Shown here: one piece after another, positions 32,901-45,100 of the stretch
Numbering within the stretch: the first letter of the stretch is position 1
Layout: every line of letters starts with the position of its first letter
Source: Tigriopus japonicus
Taxonomy: Eukaryota; Arthropoda; Copepoda; Harpacticoida; Harpacticidae
Direction: 5' to 3'
NCBI GenBank assembly: GCA_010645155.1
Contig: JAAGOF010000220.1
Coordinates: 450,927 to 514,926, forward strand
DNA length: 64,000 bases
The notes under the pieces: model-generated
The model's input: the letters and a program-made list of their open reading frames with translations, nothing else
Databases searched by the model: none
What the model was told of the DNA's origin: nothing
Position numbers and translations under genes: made by a program

Positions 32901-33025
32901 TATTTTTGTCTAATAACAGGCAACTTTACAGATATAGAGGTTTCTTTGATCCCCGGAAATGGCCACTACATCTCGAGTTTCAGTTAATCAATGATGACTT
33001 CTTTAGGTACGAACAACGAAAATAA
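29943..33025 (+). CDS. PAN-PAN-CTLD secreted protein, paralog 1
   Basis: Exons: 29943-30042, 30102-30323, 31447-31680, 31750-31965, 32033-32221, 32284-32356, and perhaps 32920-33025. The first five joints are phase 1, the sixth phase 2. Exon 1 is a signal peptide (MKVRSDLFRVLLLFDLIILI) ending EECFEEF. Exon 2 is a PAN/apple domain (YAHCVAVGYNYPGNDIF, then CNKFCQQNPLCEHVTF, then ITIPKNCG). Exon 3 is a second PAN-like domain (CTIDAWDYYGTDLR, then CQELCQTEPNCILSVWV). Exons 4-5 form a C-type-lectin-like domain (KYKFIARNN, CERLNGALVSMETKDEYFF, WTWSSGWNYNGMDFDIWC, ICEFS). No EPN/QPD or WND calcium motif is visible. Exon 6 (CQGSIPPNISY) resembles a sushi start. The last exon (RQLYRYRGFFDPRKW, stop) is a guess. 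Likely secreted; ligand unknown. Confidence 0.82.
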
Positions 33026-33241
33026 GTGATGTTTCCTGGCTTCATAATTTTCGACTGGCCTGATCTTGCATAGTGACCTTGTTAAAATCACTAGCTTGAA
33101 AAATATGTATGGTGTATTGATGTCAAAATAAAAATCCATGTACAAACTCATGAGCATTTTTTTCAAGATTTGTAGTGCGGAGTTGCAACACCGCATTAGT
33201 AGTCGAAACGCTTCAAGTGCAATTCTTTGGAGTATTATGAG

Positions 33242-34150
33242 TATGGACAGGAACTTTAGACGAATAAACTTATTCGTCTTTTTTCGTCTTTATTCGTCTA
33301 ATCCGGCAATTACACTCAACTTTTTTCGTCTAATTAGTCAAAAAATTGATTTTTTGGTTTTTTTCTCAAATTTTAAAGCAAATAGACACTTTTTTAAAAA
33401 GTTCAACTCCAAAACTTGGGCCAAAGTAATAGTTTGATTTTCAGTTGCGTTATTGCACGAGCAAAATATGATCCACACTTGTATTTTAACTTGTAGAGTT
33501 TCCTGACAGACGCAGAAAGAAAAGGTCACCACTATTGGAATGAAAGGCTATCTGACTATGCAAACAACTAATGTGTCAGCAAACCTGCTGCTAAATATTA
33601 CTCTATTGAAAATGTTGAAATAAGGACGGTTGACCATTGACCATTTCTTGATCATTTGGCACTTTTCCGTTAGTTAATTTTATAGATTTTGCCGTTTTGC
33701 ACAAGGGGGTAGCTGTTCCCCTCAATAGAGGATTTTAAACCAAGCTTGAAAAATTTGCCAATAGACGGCGTGAAAGAGTGGCCAAGTACTAAGCACTAAG
33801 CTCACAAGTCTTTTCTAGAGATCTAGTCTTTTCTCTTTACTGGCCCAACCTTCCCATCTATTGGTGAATTTTTCAAGCTTGGTTTAATGTCCTCTATTGG
33901 GCCACACATTAGGTCTACTTCATGGGCAGTAGTTTTAATCCTCTTTTTATCCTCGTGACCGGCAATTCATTAGTTTTTTTGTCGTGTAAGTTAGTTTTTT
34001 TCGTCTTTTTTCGTCTAATGTAGCCTTTTATTCGTCTTTTTTCGTCTAATCGGGAAATTTTATTCGTCTTTATTCGTCTAATCAGGTACTTTTATTCGTC
34101 TTTTTTCGTCTATTTTTGACAGTTTTATTCGTCTAAACTTCCTGTCCCTA
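33242..34150. mobile_element. hAT-type element with TTCGTCT subterminal repeats, copy a
   Basis: Ends tatggacaggaactttagac and taaacttcctgtcccta, flanked by a perfect 8-bp duplication attatgag (33234-33241, 34151-34158). Both ends carry many copies of ttcgtcttttttcgtctaat. Related copies: 43389-44252 and 61792-62652, both in the other orientation. Confidence 0.9.
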
Positions 34151-34158
34151 ATTATGAG

Positions 34159-36173
34159 TAAAGTTCGGACTTTAAGGTGGTGACAACGGCAAAAAAATAC
34201 TTTTTAGTATTTTTTTTCTAATTTTTACAAAACAGTTGGTATTTGTTTTTGGAAAATGCCGATATAGTGAAAAAAGTGTAATAGGAAAAAAATTGGGCTT
34301 TCGTGCCTTACCATTGTTGTGCGGCATATTCTGTACATCTGGGGCCCATTTTCAAGGAATTTTTTTGCAAAGAAATAAATTTTATTGGAAAAAATCTACG
34401 TCCTAGACACAAATGTGTTAAAAAGTTGGCCAGAATTCAGCCACATTTTTTGGAGAAGCTCAAATTCACAAAAAGTAAGGAATTTCAACTTTTTCTCGAA
34501 ATTCACTCAAAGTCACGAAGTAGTTAAAAATGCACATAAGAAGAAGGTTGTGAAATTGAAAACTTTATTTAGAATTCATTTTTCCAATCCTTAAGTTCTC
34601 AGACAGTTTGAGTTCGACAGTCTTCTCTAACGTTAATCGTTCCACCATGAAGGCCTAAAAATGAAATGGGTTCTGGTTCTCCTCCATATTCAAGGAATTA
34701 CTCAGAACATCGTCAACAATGATGGAATCTCCTTTCGAGGAATTTCCTAAAATACTGCTCAGCCAGCTCTAGGGTAAGCTTTTTTAAAGGCGGAGGTTTA
34801 TTTTTACATTTTGCAAGAGGAAGAAGACAGGACCTGTTCTTAATGTTACGGTCCTTGGGAATGGATCAGGCTTTGTCGGAGTTCTAAAGTTCTAAAGAGG
34901 AGAAATACCTCAGCACCCGGTCTTGAATATTCATAGCAGGAAACATGTTGATTCAGCGTTAGCGTTGCTCCTCTTTATCAAAGGGAGCTTGAATCTTTGG
35001 AGATTGAAGCTCATGTGCTTCATCTTTCCTTGATTGCAAGAAAAAGCCTTGTAAATGGATTCAAACCATGCCATTACTATAATGGCCATTTCTCTCATAA
35101 TCCATGGAGGCAGATTTTATATTTTGCATTTTCTTCTTCCCAAGACTTCACCCAATAGTGTGGTCCCACTGAAAGTGGAGCAATGCGTAAAGAATCAAGT
35201 TCCCTGGCACCCTTGCTGCTGGAATTGCTGAAATGAGCTCAAAACAAATCTCCACTGACCTAACTGGAGTGACGTAGTGATGGAAACGATCCAATCTTCA
35301 ATCATATTCACGATAGGTTGCCCAACTAGGTCTGCCAATTAGCCTTCAGCGTCTATCATTTGTCGGTTGAATTCCATGAGGAAAAAGGCTTTCTTCTGAA
35401 GGTGAGCGCAAGTGGCACCCCTTGCTGTATTCGTCTTTGGCTCAGGGGCGCTATGTAGAAGGAACTTGCTTCTTGATTGTGCAAGATGTACTATGTGAGG
35501 GGTGATGGCAAACCTAAAGCTAGCAACCTCGCGTGAGAAAAATTGAAAGGTTGGTTTTTTCCACCAGTCAGTGACAGTTCTGTCTATATTGAACTGTCGT
35601 TGGCAGCTCGTCAGGGTCACCAGTGTAGAACAATAGGACGATCGTATGGGTCCTTTTGTACTCCAGGATTGATTTCAGTGTTGTTAGGAACAATATGAAA
35701 AAAAAATATTTTTAGACATCCTTTCAAATTTTTTTTCCTCATGTTCTTTGTATTGTTCATATACTGATTTCACTGAAAATACTGCTTTTCTCTCCATTCA
35801 AATAGCATTTGAAAGAGCACGAAGGAATAAAGTCAGAGAATGCAGGTAGCATTAAAGGCTTTTAAATGCACTTTAAGGAATGTTTTTTTCCTCTTGGACA
35901 ATTACAAAAGCATAAGTTTCAAACTTTTCGGTTGGTGTTTGAATAACGTATCCACCGAATGGTTGGCAATTATATTAATGTAAACGAAGAGCCTAGAAAG
36001 CTAATGGCTTGGATGAAGAACCCACGCGAACTACTTGAAAACACGTAATTAATCACCCACAAAAAATGCAAAAGTACAGCAAATACTTTTTAGCTTTGTT
36101 TTTGAGTCTAAGTTGGGGACTAATCACCAACAGGTTGATAACTTAGTCCTATTTTCGATTTCAACCTTGGAGG
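34159..36173. other. Intergenic region; contains a dispersed repeat
   Basis: No gene is supported. The minus frame 35339-35620 lacks family features. Sequence at 35178-35285 (gagcaatgcgtaaagaatca onward) recurs at 51417-51525, so it belongs to a repeat family. Confidence 0.45.
35178..35600. repeat. Dispersed repeat shared with 51417-51540
   Basis: caagttccctggcacccttg through actgacctaactggagtgac is almost the same at both places. In the second, roughly 280 bp after the gtgac word are missing, and the text resumes at agttctgt. One copy is thus a deletion derivative of the other. Confidence 0.65.
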
Positions 36174-39100
36174 ATGTTTCATGTCATTGCCAATTTTTTC
36201 GTCTTAACGATATTGTTTGGCTCATCTTTGGGATGTGAACCCGACGAAGAATGTTTTACAGAATTTCGTGAGTAGTTTATGTTTTGCACAATATTTCATT
36301 GAGATTAGATGTAGCATGTCAGATTGCTCGTGAACTAAATAATAAAACCAAAATACTGCATATGTATATTTGTGTTCTTCAAAATGATGCAAAGTAAAAT
36401 ATTTTTCTCGACCATCGCCTAATTTTAAAGTATCATCGAACTATTTGTTCTACATAATTAAACTGGTTTGGCGACTGTTAATGTAAAAAAAATGTGTTAG
36501 AAAGGTTTTCGCCAATTTATATTTTGCGAAGGTCCACAGGCTCAGATTTTAATTATGTTGTTACAAACATTTTCGACTATTTTTGTGTGTGGATTTGTGC
36601 GATTGTGTTAAGACATGGCCGGGTTAGCTTGGAACATTTTTGCATTTTATCATTTTTGTTTAACATGCTGTAATAGCTAAGAAAACATTTTCTTTGGATA
36701 TTTTCTATTTGGTTCCAAATTTTCTTGGGACAATGTGTTTGACAAATTTTGGCGACTTAATTGCTAAGTTTAAAATTACTAAAGATGAAAGATCCACCGC
36801 GATTTTAAAATTTTCTCCGAGTTATCATTGATTGAAAATCTGAGGGTGCAAATTCTGCCTTGTTATTGATTGACCTCATTGCATTTCATATCATAGAATT
36901 CGCCCATTGTGTGTCAGAGGGGATAAATTACGAAGACCATGAAATTTTCGTGGAAAAAAATTCATCAATGCGATTGTGTTTGGATTCGTGCTTAATAAGC
37001 CCACAATGTGAACATGCTTCATACGACTCTGTAGAAAGGACCTGTTTTGGGAGGAGTAGAAAATCTACGGATTTCGTAGAGGACAATCCCAACGCTTACA
37101 CCATGCCCAAGATTTGCGGTAAGTCGTGGCTATTGGCCGGGCTATGAACCCTGAAAAAAATGTCAGCTTATACGCTCTGATCAGCGCCTCTTGTGATCAA
37201 ATTGAAACATTGTTGAAAGATGGTTATTCGTAATGCCACTCTTTGGGAAAATGTTATACATCTTCTTCACAAAAATTCTCCAAAATATGCAATTTTGATA
37301 ACATAATGCTACTTCAAAGAAATAAATACAAGAAGGAAAAATCCTGAACTTTTTCGAAAGGTGGATTTAATAATCTCTCCACTTGCTGCCAACTATATTT
37401 CAATTTGGCCACTAGAGGTGCTGATCAGGGCGTATCAGCTGACATTTTTGCAGGGTTAATTCAAGACTAGAAAATTGGAGATATCAATGTAAATTTTCCA
37501 GGAAGTGCAAATAAATTCAACAAGTTTCTCAGGAATGAATTTACATTGGAGAAATCAATTCGGAATTCCACAGACATAAAAAACATGAAATGTCGCTTCT
37601 AAAATTCAAAAATAGTGATAAACTATAAAAAAGCCCATTTTAACCTTTTCTTGCATTCTATCTGAAGCAAACGTTTAACTGCAAGGTTTTGTTGGGTTTT
37701 CAAGTTTTCAAACATAATTTTCGGTCAAAATTTTTACTAGTGAAGAACTGCAATTAGAGTTTTTTAATTTAAGAAACTGCTTTTGGATTTAAAAAATGTT
37801 AACATTTTAGATTCAAATGGCCAACGCAACCCTTTGACCAAAACTTAACGATTTACATAGGAATCAAGTTTGTTCAAATTTGCCTAGTTGTGTGCTTTTT
37901 TGCATCATGTGATATTATGTCGCTTCTTTTGATCTAGAAAAATATATTGAGAATACGCATCATTGCTTTTCATTCTTCAATAAGGTCTCAAAAGTCTTGA
38001 GAGGATATTTTTCTACAATGATTGTAAAATCTAGCAGATAAGTCAAGCACCTAATGCCTAAGGGAACAATTGTGCTCTGCCCATCTCGGGAAGTATCAAC
38101 TTTTCCTTGTGGTCCATTTTTACTAATTATTCATGAAAAAACACATTTTCGTCCCTTCAGTAAATCAGACCTAAAATGTCAGGCAAAAGCCAAAGAAAAT
38201 ATTTGCTTGATTGTCGACAAAAACGATAAATCAACTGAAAAATTGGTGTAATTGTTTTGGTCCATTTGCTTTTTTGTAAAAATAATTTCATCATTATCTG
38301 ATTACCGAAATGCAAATTTAGGCATGTTTTAGAGCAGGGGTAGGCAACCGGTGGGCTGCGGCCGACATGTGGGCCCAAGGGTGGTCTTTGCTGGGCCCAG
38401 GAGCTATGGGGAAAGTCCAAAATAGTGGGCCCCTGAGACATCCATAGTACTGTACTCATGGGCCCCAAGCTTTTTGATCGTTAATTTGTGGGCCGCAAAA
38501 CCTACCAACGTCTGTTAGGTGGGCCCCTGATTACATGTAAGCAAATTTGTGGGCCTTGACCCAAAAGTGGTTGCCGACCCCTGTTTTAGAGGATACACCG
38601 ACCAAGTTTTGACGTCTATCTGATTAACTACGTGACAAAAGTGGATTTGCGGGTGTATTTTGGTTTGAAGCTCATTGTTGTTGACAATGAACAAAAGTAG
38701 CCAAGACTGCAATTAACTACTTACGATATCGTGACTGCTTTTTGCACATTGGGCCAAAATTGATTCTGTAAACAGTTCCAGGCTGTTCTATAGATGCTAC
38801 GGATTTTCCCGGAAATGACATTGAAATAAAACATGATATAAAAGATCACTTGGACTGTCAAAAAACTTGTCAAGCAAATCCATACTGCATTGCGAGTGTT
38901 TGGATTCAATCATGGGATTCCCAAAAGGCTCACGACTGTCATTTAAAAGGAGCCATGCCTTTAAGGAATAAAATACATAAAGCGACCGCAATATTGATGC
39001 CCAAGTATTGTTTGGGAGGTAAGCCAGTCAGAACAAATACTCTTCACATTTGAATTGTTCATCCTAAATATTTATGATTTGCAGAGTTCTGGCTACCAAG

Positions 39101-40191
39101 AGACTTCTATCAATTCATGGATAACAGATTCAAGTTCATTCCTGAAAAATATGATTTTGCAGGCGCGTATTATTTTTGCGAGGATCTTCACGGCAAATTG
39201 GTCTCTTTGGAGAGTGTAGAAAAATACAATTTCATTCAATCTGCGGTTTTCCAACTGAATTATTTCAATTTCACAACATTTTCCGGAGATTATCAAATTG
39301 GTAGGTACCTAGAGAGCTTGAATACAGGGAAGGAATAATTTTTTTTGCACGTTTGCTCATTAACCAAAGGTTTTATACAAGATTTTACATGGCAGTTTTC
39401 ACGAGATCAATTCGCAAGTCCTCCTGAGTTCAAAACTTCATTGCATTTTCCACTTTTGCTATAGAAAAACCTTCTTTTTCAACGAGTGATGGACCAAAAG
39501 GGCTCAAAACCGAAACCGAAAGAGGGTTTAACGGGAATCGAAAGCAACTGATTACAAAATTGTATAAATGCAAAATTTACCTTAACATTTTTTTTTGCTC
39601 CGGTGTTTGAAATTGGGTAGCCGCAAATTTTGAAAAATCGGAAAACCTAAATTTCAAAGGCTTTTGGACATAAAAAATTCAATTTTGTTGTCAAACTCCA
39701 TTTTTTATAGTGCATGTCTGCTTTCGGTTTTGTTAGGCATAACTGAAATCGAAACCGATATTTTGGCCGGAAGCGCTTTCGGTCCATCACTATTTTCAAC
39801 TCCGTGTGATCCATTTTACAAGAAGTAGTACTTCTCTTTTACTCTTATTCTCAGGCCTGAGAATACATAATAACACCAACCTAAGATGGCAATGGGTATC
39901 TGGAGCATATTACAATTTCGATGGGCTCAATATATGGTGTTCGGATCCCAAAACAAAATACGCGTCTGCCTTCTTTGTTGTTGAAAATTCTTGCCTCCAA
40001 GAGGTAACATTAAGCTTAAATAAAACGGCAAGTGTGATCTGCGAATTCACGGGTAAGTAATCATTTCTTTTTGTGTTTTCTTTCGTTTTTATAAGGGCTT
40101 TTGTGTTTTCATTGCTAGAATGTTACGGTTTGGAGCCTCCCGTTGTTCAATATGCAAGTAAAACCCTCGATGAAAACAGTTATAGTTATAG
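36174..40191 (+). CDS. PAN-PAN-CTLD secreted protein, paralog 2
   Basis: Exons: 36174-36267, 36897-37118, 38782-39018, 39085-39300, 39855-40052, 40119-40191; all GT-AG and in the same phases as paralog 1. Exon 1 is a signal peptide (MFHVIANFFVLTILFGSSLG). Exon 2: PAN domain, FAHCVSEGINYEDHEIFVE, then CLDSCLISPQCEHASY and TMPKICG. Exon 3: second PAN-like domain, CSIDATDFPGNDIE, then CQKTCQANPYCIASVWI. Exons 4-5: CTLD, with CEDLHGKLVSLESVEKYNF and WQWVSGAYYNFDGLNIWC to VICEFT. Exon 6: CYGLEPPVVQYA, sushi-like start. Exon lengths equal those of the paralogs except +3 bp in exon 3 and +9 bp in exon 5. The 3' end of the gene is not found. Intron 2 hosts two MITEs and intron 4 one. Confidence 0.85.
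37148..37457. mobile_element. MITE in intron 2 of paralog 2
   Basis: Inverted ends accctgaaaaaaatgtcagc and its partner gctgacatttttgcagggt, extending through gatcagcgcctct. The homologous intron in the broken paralog (16740-16830) lacks it, which serves as an empty-site control. Target duplication not fixed. Confidence 0.7.
38335..38583. mobile_element. hAT-type MITE, CAGGGGTMGGCAACC family, copy a
   Basis: Ends caggggtaggcaaccggtgg and tggttgccgacccctg; 249 bp; perfect 8-bp duplication ttttagag (38327-38334, 38584-38591). Rich in gtgggccc words. Relatives: 51744-51984, part at 53430-53541, 59657-59840, 60368-60788. Confidence 0.92.
39484..39792. mobile_element. hAT-type MITE (AGTGATGGACC ends) in intron 4
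   Basis: Ends gagtgatggaccaaaag and ctttcggtccatcacta; perfect 8-bp duplication ttttcaac (39476-39483, 39793-39800). The duplicated segment at 61070-61200 lacks it, giving an empty-site comparison. Confidence 0.9.
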
Positions 40192-42120
40192 GTGAGTTTT
40201 TCATGAATCCCCAAGACGGTGACGCACAGTTATTGTTATTTTAAATGCAAAGACGAAATTCTAATTGCAAAAACACCTGGATGGCATATTTTGACCATCT
40301 ACTTTTGATACTTTTTGTTTCTGTTTCTAAATTAATGATATTTTAATGTTTATGAAAAAGGTAAGTGGAACACACAAAGAAAAAATATCAGTGAACATAT
40401 TTCAAAAAGATTTGAAATTAATTTTAAGTGTTAGCTATAAGAATTGAAAATAAAGTGATCGTAATAAATTACATTTGAAAATTTGAAAACAATTGGCGCA
40501 AGCCTGATGAAAATCTTGATCCTTGTGTTTTATTTCTACTGGTTGTTTCTCTCACCACTAGTTATGTTTTTACAGTTTGTCTTTATTGATTTTTCTTGTT
40601 TTTTACAAGTCATCCCTTTATTATGTGAGAAAAGTTTCTTTTTGTGATGAAGATGAAACAAAAAAATAAATTTTTGACCTTCGAGTCTTTCTTTTAATGT
40701 GATTTCATGTCATGTCATTGAAAAATTCATTAGTATTCAGGGTACTAAAAAGTGTTTTACTTAAACTTAGTCGTAAAGAAGACCCCTAAAAATGAATAAG
40801 TCTGTTGGACCGAAAAGAGCAGAGGGCGAATTATTCTAGCCCAAAAAGCGACAAATTGAGAAGAAAGCAGTTTTGCTTTGTATAATCCAAAAACTTATTT
40901 TTGGCTTTCTCGACCCTGAAAACTTTTTTCGACCAGATACGCAGCCTTGATACTTCTTTTCCTGCAATTACTTCAACCTCATTCCCTCGCCCCTTTTCAT
41001 TTCTAATTAAAACCATTTTTGAACCCGTACATTTAAAATTTGTTTAAATAAGGAGCTTTAACATTTACATGAAAATTCACATTAAACGTAATCTCCATCA
41101 CCCAAATCGCTAATTTGTGAACCCAAATGAGACCCAAAGGGTGTTAGATTTAGGATCGCTTTGAACGCCAACGTCATATTTTCATTGCTTCTCAACAGTG
41201 TTATCAAAAGTTTGCTCATTGTCCGGTGATCTGCCAACGCTTTTTAAATTAGAAAATCAAGCATTTGTTGTGAATTGAAGCCATTGTTTTTCTTAGTTGA
41301 AATTTCACAGCAATGTAGCTTTGCAGAAGAAGTTAAAGAGAATGAGAATATACAGGTACATTTGTTATTATTTAAAAGAAAATCCATCGTTTTTGACAAT
41401 CTCATGGATTTTTGCATGCTTTGTTTTGTTCAATTTTGAGTTTGAATAATGTAAGGGAAGTTCAATCTCGTCTTCTTACAACAAAAGCTACCTTTTAAGT
41501 CAAATCAAAGATAAGCGTGGTGGAGGGTTTTGGCTGGGATTTAATACCGACTGACTGCCAATTTTAACTCTTTAGAGTCAAAACTTAGAGTTGAAGTGTC
41601 TTCCAATGCAAAAAAGTACCAATATATAACAAAGGCAACCAAAATGTATTTACCTATGTGCGGGAAAATTTGTGATTGAACGCCCATTATCAGTGCTTCC
41701 TTTTCAAACAGCCAGGTTATATTAAGCTCCATGAACCAAAAACTAAATAAAAGACCCATATGGCAACACTAAGAATATAATCGAGTTCCATTTTCATCAG
41801 TAAAATGGAGGGGTCATGGTGTTACTTCAATCGGATCTTGATTATTGCCTTTGTTTGAGAAAGACTTAGTATTTCCAAATTTCCATCATTGAAACGCAAT
41901 TTTCGTCATGAAAAAGGCTAACTCTCCGACTCTCATCTAAAACAAACGTTTTTTTTGGCCGTTTTTCTTTGAAACGCACCTGAAAAAAATCATCGATCAT
42001 TTTATCTCTAGTCCCCCCTTCCTATTTATTGATTGCTTGGGTAGGCATGACACAAATTATTGTAGAAGTTGCAACACACACTACACTTTTGGAGAAACGC
42101 CAAGTCATTTCAAAGGAATC
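40192..42120. other. Downstream of paralog 2; segment duplicated at 61.5-63.4 kb
   Basis: No further exon is supported; the CAATGTAGCTTTGCAGAAG stretch at about 41310 is splice-site bounded but has no family match. The part up to about 41020 is duplicated at 61544-63395. Minus frames here are unsupported. Confidence 0.5.
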
Positions 42121-45100
42121 ATGGCTCGAGGCTGGATTTTGCCGTGGATCAATGTCCTCTTTGCTGTAATCAAATTGATCTCATGTTGCTTGCCAAGTGA
42201 GGATTGTTTTCCCGATTTTCGTAAGTTATTTACTTCTGTCCAAACTTTAACCCATGCCCCTACATTTGCAATGAATATCTTTTTTAGGTTTTGCCCATTG
42301 TGTGGCGTGGGGAAGCAACTATCCGTTTAATGACTTGTTCAAACGTGTTGACTTTTCTGTGGACAGGTGCAACCAATTGTGTCAAACGACTCCTGGATGT
42401 GACCATTCGACATTTATTTTGAGTAACAGGGAGTGTTTTGGGAAAACCAAAAAAGGTTGGGCAAATACGTTGAATAATTGGGACACGGTCACCATACCCA
42501 AAATATGTGGTAAGACTGGTTTGAACTGATTTCTGATGAATGGAGACGAAATTTTAAAATTGATGAGAGAAAAAGGGAAAGATGGACCATTTCAGAAAAG
42601 CGTGTGTTCACCACACTTTTAGTGCTAATGCAACTCCTACCAAAAACAATGGAAAAGTCTGGCCCAGGTTTGTGACAACTTTTTTTTCTTTCCGCTGGGG
42701 CCAACTTCCTTGTCTCCATAGTAGTAAAATGAGCGAGTGCTTTGTTTCAAACATGTCTACGAAGGCTTGCAAATGGCTGATCACACAAATGAACACAAGT
42801 TTTAACGTCCAAGAGGTAGATATATGCTGTGAAAGGATCATTTTGAAGAATTATTGTCAAAATATTGAGTAATTAACGATTCAACACTTTTCTCCCGATT
42901 TTGGAACAACTTACATGAGGCATAGACATATAAATAATACCTGGACACTTAGTTAATTTTTCGAATTTCCAAAGAAGGCCTACCCACAGAACAGAATGAT
43001 CAAGACTTCCACGGGAATTGTTAATAGTTAGAAGTATAAAAGACAGTACGGTTACCAATGAAGCCATTGACATATACTTTGACATTATAAACTCTTTGCA
43101 ACAAAGTTTTGCTATTATAAGTTTCATATTATGTACTAAAATTGAAATCTGCAGTGAAGAGCATTTTCAAGACATAGAACAACAAGATTGTTCACGAATG
43201 TTTTTGTGCATCCAATGACTGAATTAATGAATCCAATCATTATACGAATAACCTATATAAATTGATTAGATCATAGGTTGATTGCTAGCATGTTCTATTA
43301 CACATTTAAGAAAACTTGTAACAGAGTCAGTTATTTTGGTATTGGTGAAGATCAAATAGATGTAGCAGAAATTACATTAGGTGATGAGTGAGGACAGGAA
43401 GTTAAGACGAATAAAACTGTCAAATTAAACGAAAAAAGACGAATAGAATTGCCTGATTAGACGAAAAAAGACGAATAAAATTGACCGATAAAACGGAAAA
43501 AGACGAATAAAAGTTCCCAACAGACGGAAAAAAGAAAAAAAATCCTTGCAAAATGGAAAAAATCGAATTAATTTCCCAAAAAGGCGAATGAACTTATCTT
43601 GTAAGAAAGAAGAAAAATTAAATGCCCGTCCAGGCGAAAAAAGACGTTTAAAGCTGCTCCCACAAAATAGACGTTATGTACGTCCTCATTGATAAGGACC
43701 AATCTGTCTGAACTGATCTGACTGTCAAAAACGGCAAAATCTAGAAAGTTAAAAAAAAGGAAGTATCTAACGAACAAGAATTAGCTAGTTGTACATATGT
43801 CAAATAAAAACCAAGAGTTAAAAATACCTTTTAAAAGGAACGTTTTTAGCACAGCTATACTTAAAATCAGATTTGCAAATCCAATAATTGTTCTGATGGC
43901 CTTTTCAAGCCAATGGTAATCTTTTCTTTCTGTGTTTGTCGAGCAACTGTACGAGTACAAGTTAATTTATAAGTGTGGATTGTATTTTGTTTGTGCAAAA
44001 CCGCAACTGACAATCAAATTTTTACATTGGCCTATGATTGGTGGGGTTGAACATTCTTTGAAGTTTTTGTTTGCTTGGAAAATGGAAAAAAACGCCGCAA
44101 GCGCTTGAAATCTAAGAAAATCCAAATTTTGGGCCAATTGGACGAAAAAAGACGAATAAAATCCAAATTAGACGAAAAAAATTCGCAACGAATAAAGGCC
44201 AAAAAGACGAAAAAAGACGAATAAGTTTATTCATCTTAAGTTCCTGTCCCTAGTGATGAGTTTGAAGTGATGGTAGGTTTCAATTCCTGGATGTAGATAG
44301 TTCTTTTGAAGTTATAGAATTCCTGAACAGTACATAGGAAGTTTACTTTTATGCTTTCTTATTGTTTCCTTATGTTTACAGACAAGGCTCGACATCAACT
44401 TGAACTTTGGTTTATTTAAATAGCTCAGATATTGGTTTCCAATTCTAAAACTTCTTGCCATTGCCCCCTTAAAAGAATCGTACGAATCCATCAAAGTCTT
44501 ACTGTCGAAACTGGATTTGAATTTTGACAGCGTTATAGAGGAAGTGTACAGTCAAGATTTGAAGTGCTACAACATCGTTTTTGGGCTTGGAAATCACAAA
44601 AGTACCTTTCCTTGCATTTGCTGTTTTTTGGATCAATGGCCAATAGAGTAAAAGACGAGCGGAACATCGAACTTTGGGTCACTTTGTCATGGACTATGAG
44701 CATTTTGCAAGAACTTTGAATGCAAAACTCAAAGACTTTAGATCTGTTCAACGAGAGCCCCTGATTCTTCGCCATCTTCCACCGTCTACCAAAGTGTTTG
44801 TGCGTTGCCATGGTTACACATTAGACTGAAGGTAGTGAACCACACCGTGTCAAAACTCTTTACAGCCGTACCCGAAGCCCAAGCTTGGCCAGAGGCTTTG
44901 CATCTTCATCATGAGCGGTATCATGGTGGAGGCTATGAAGGGAATAAATGTGAGAAACTCTTGAAGAATCAGTTGGAACGGATACTAGCCAACCTTAATA
45001 AGATCGAAGAAGGGAAATGTTATTTACTTATATTTCAATGCTTTAATGAATTGAACATGGACCATTCGAAAGACTTTGTCCATGTTCCATCATTGCAAGA

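Noticed and set aside
41300..41360. Exon 7 of paralog 2
   Set aside because: Splice-like borders are present but neither the sequence nor the phase gives a convincing sushi continuation, and paralogs lack a counterpart.
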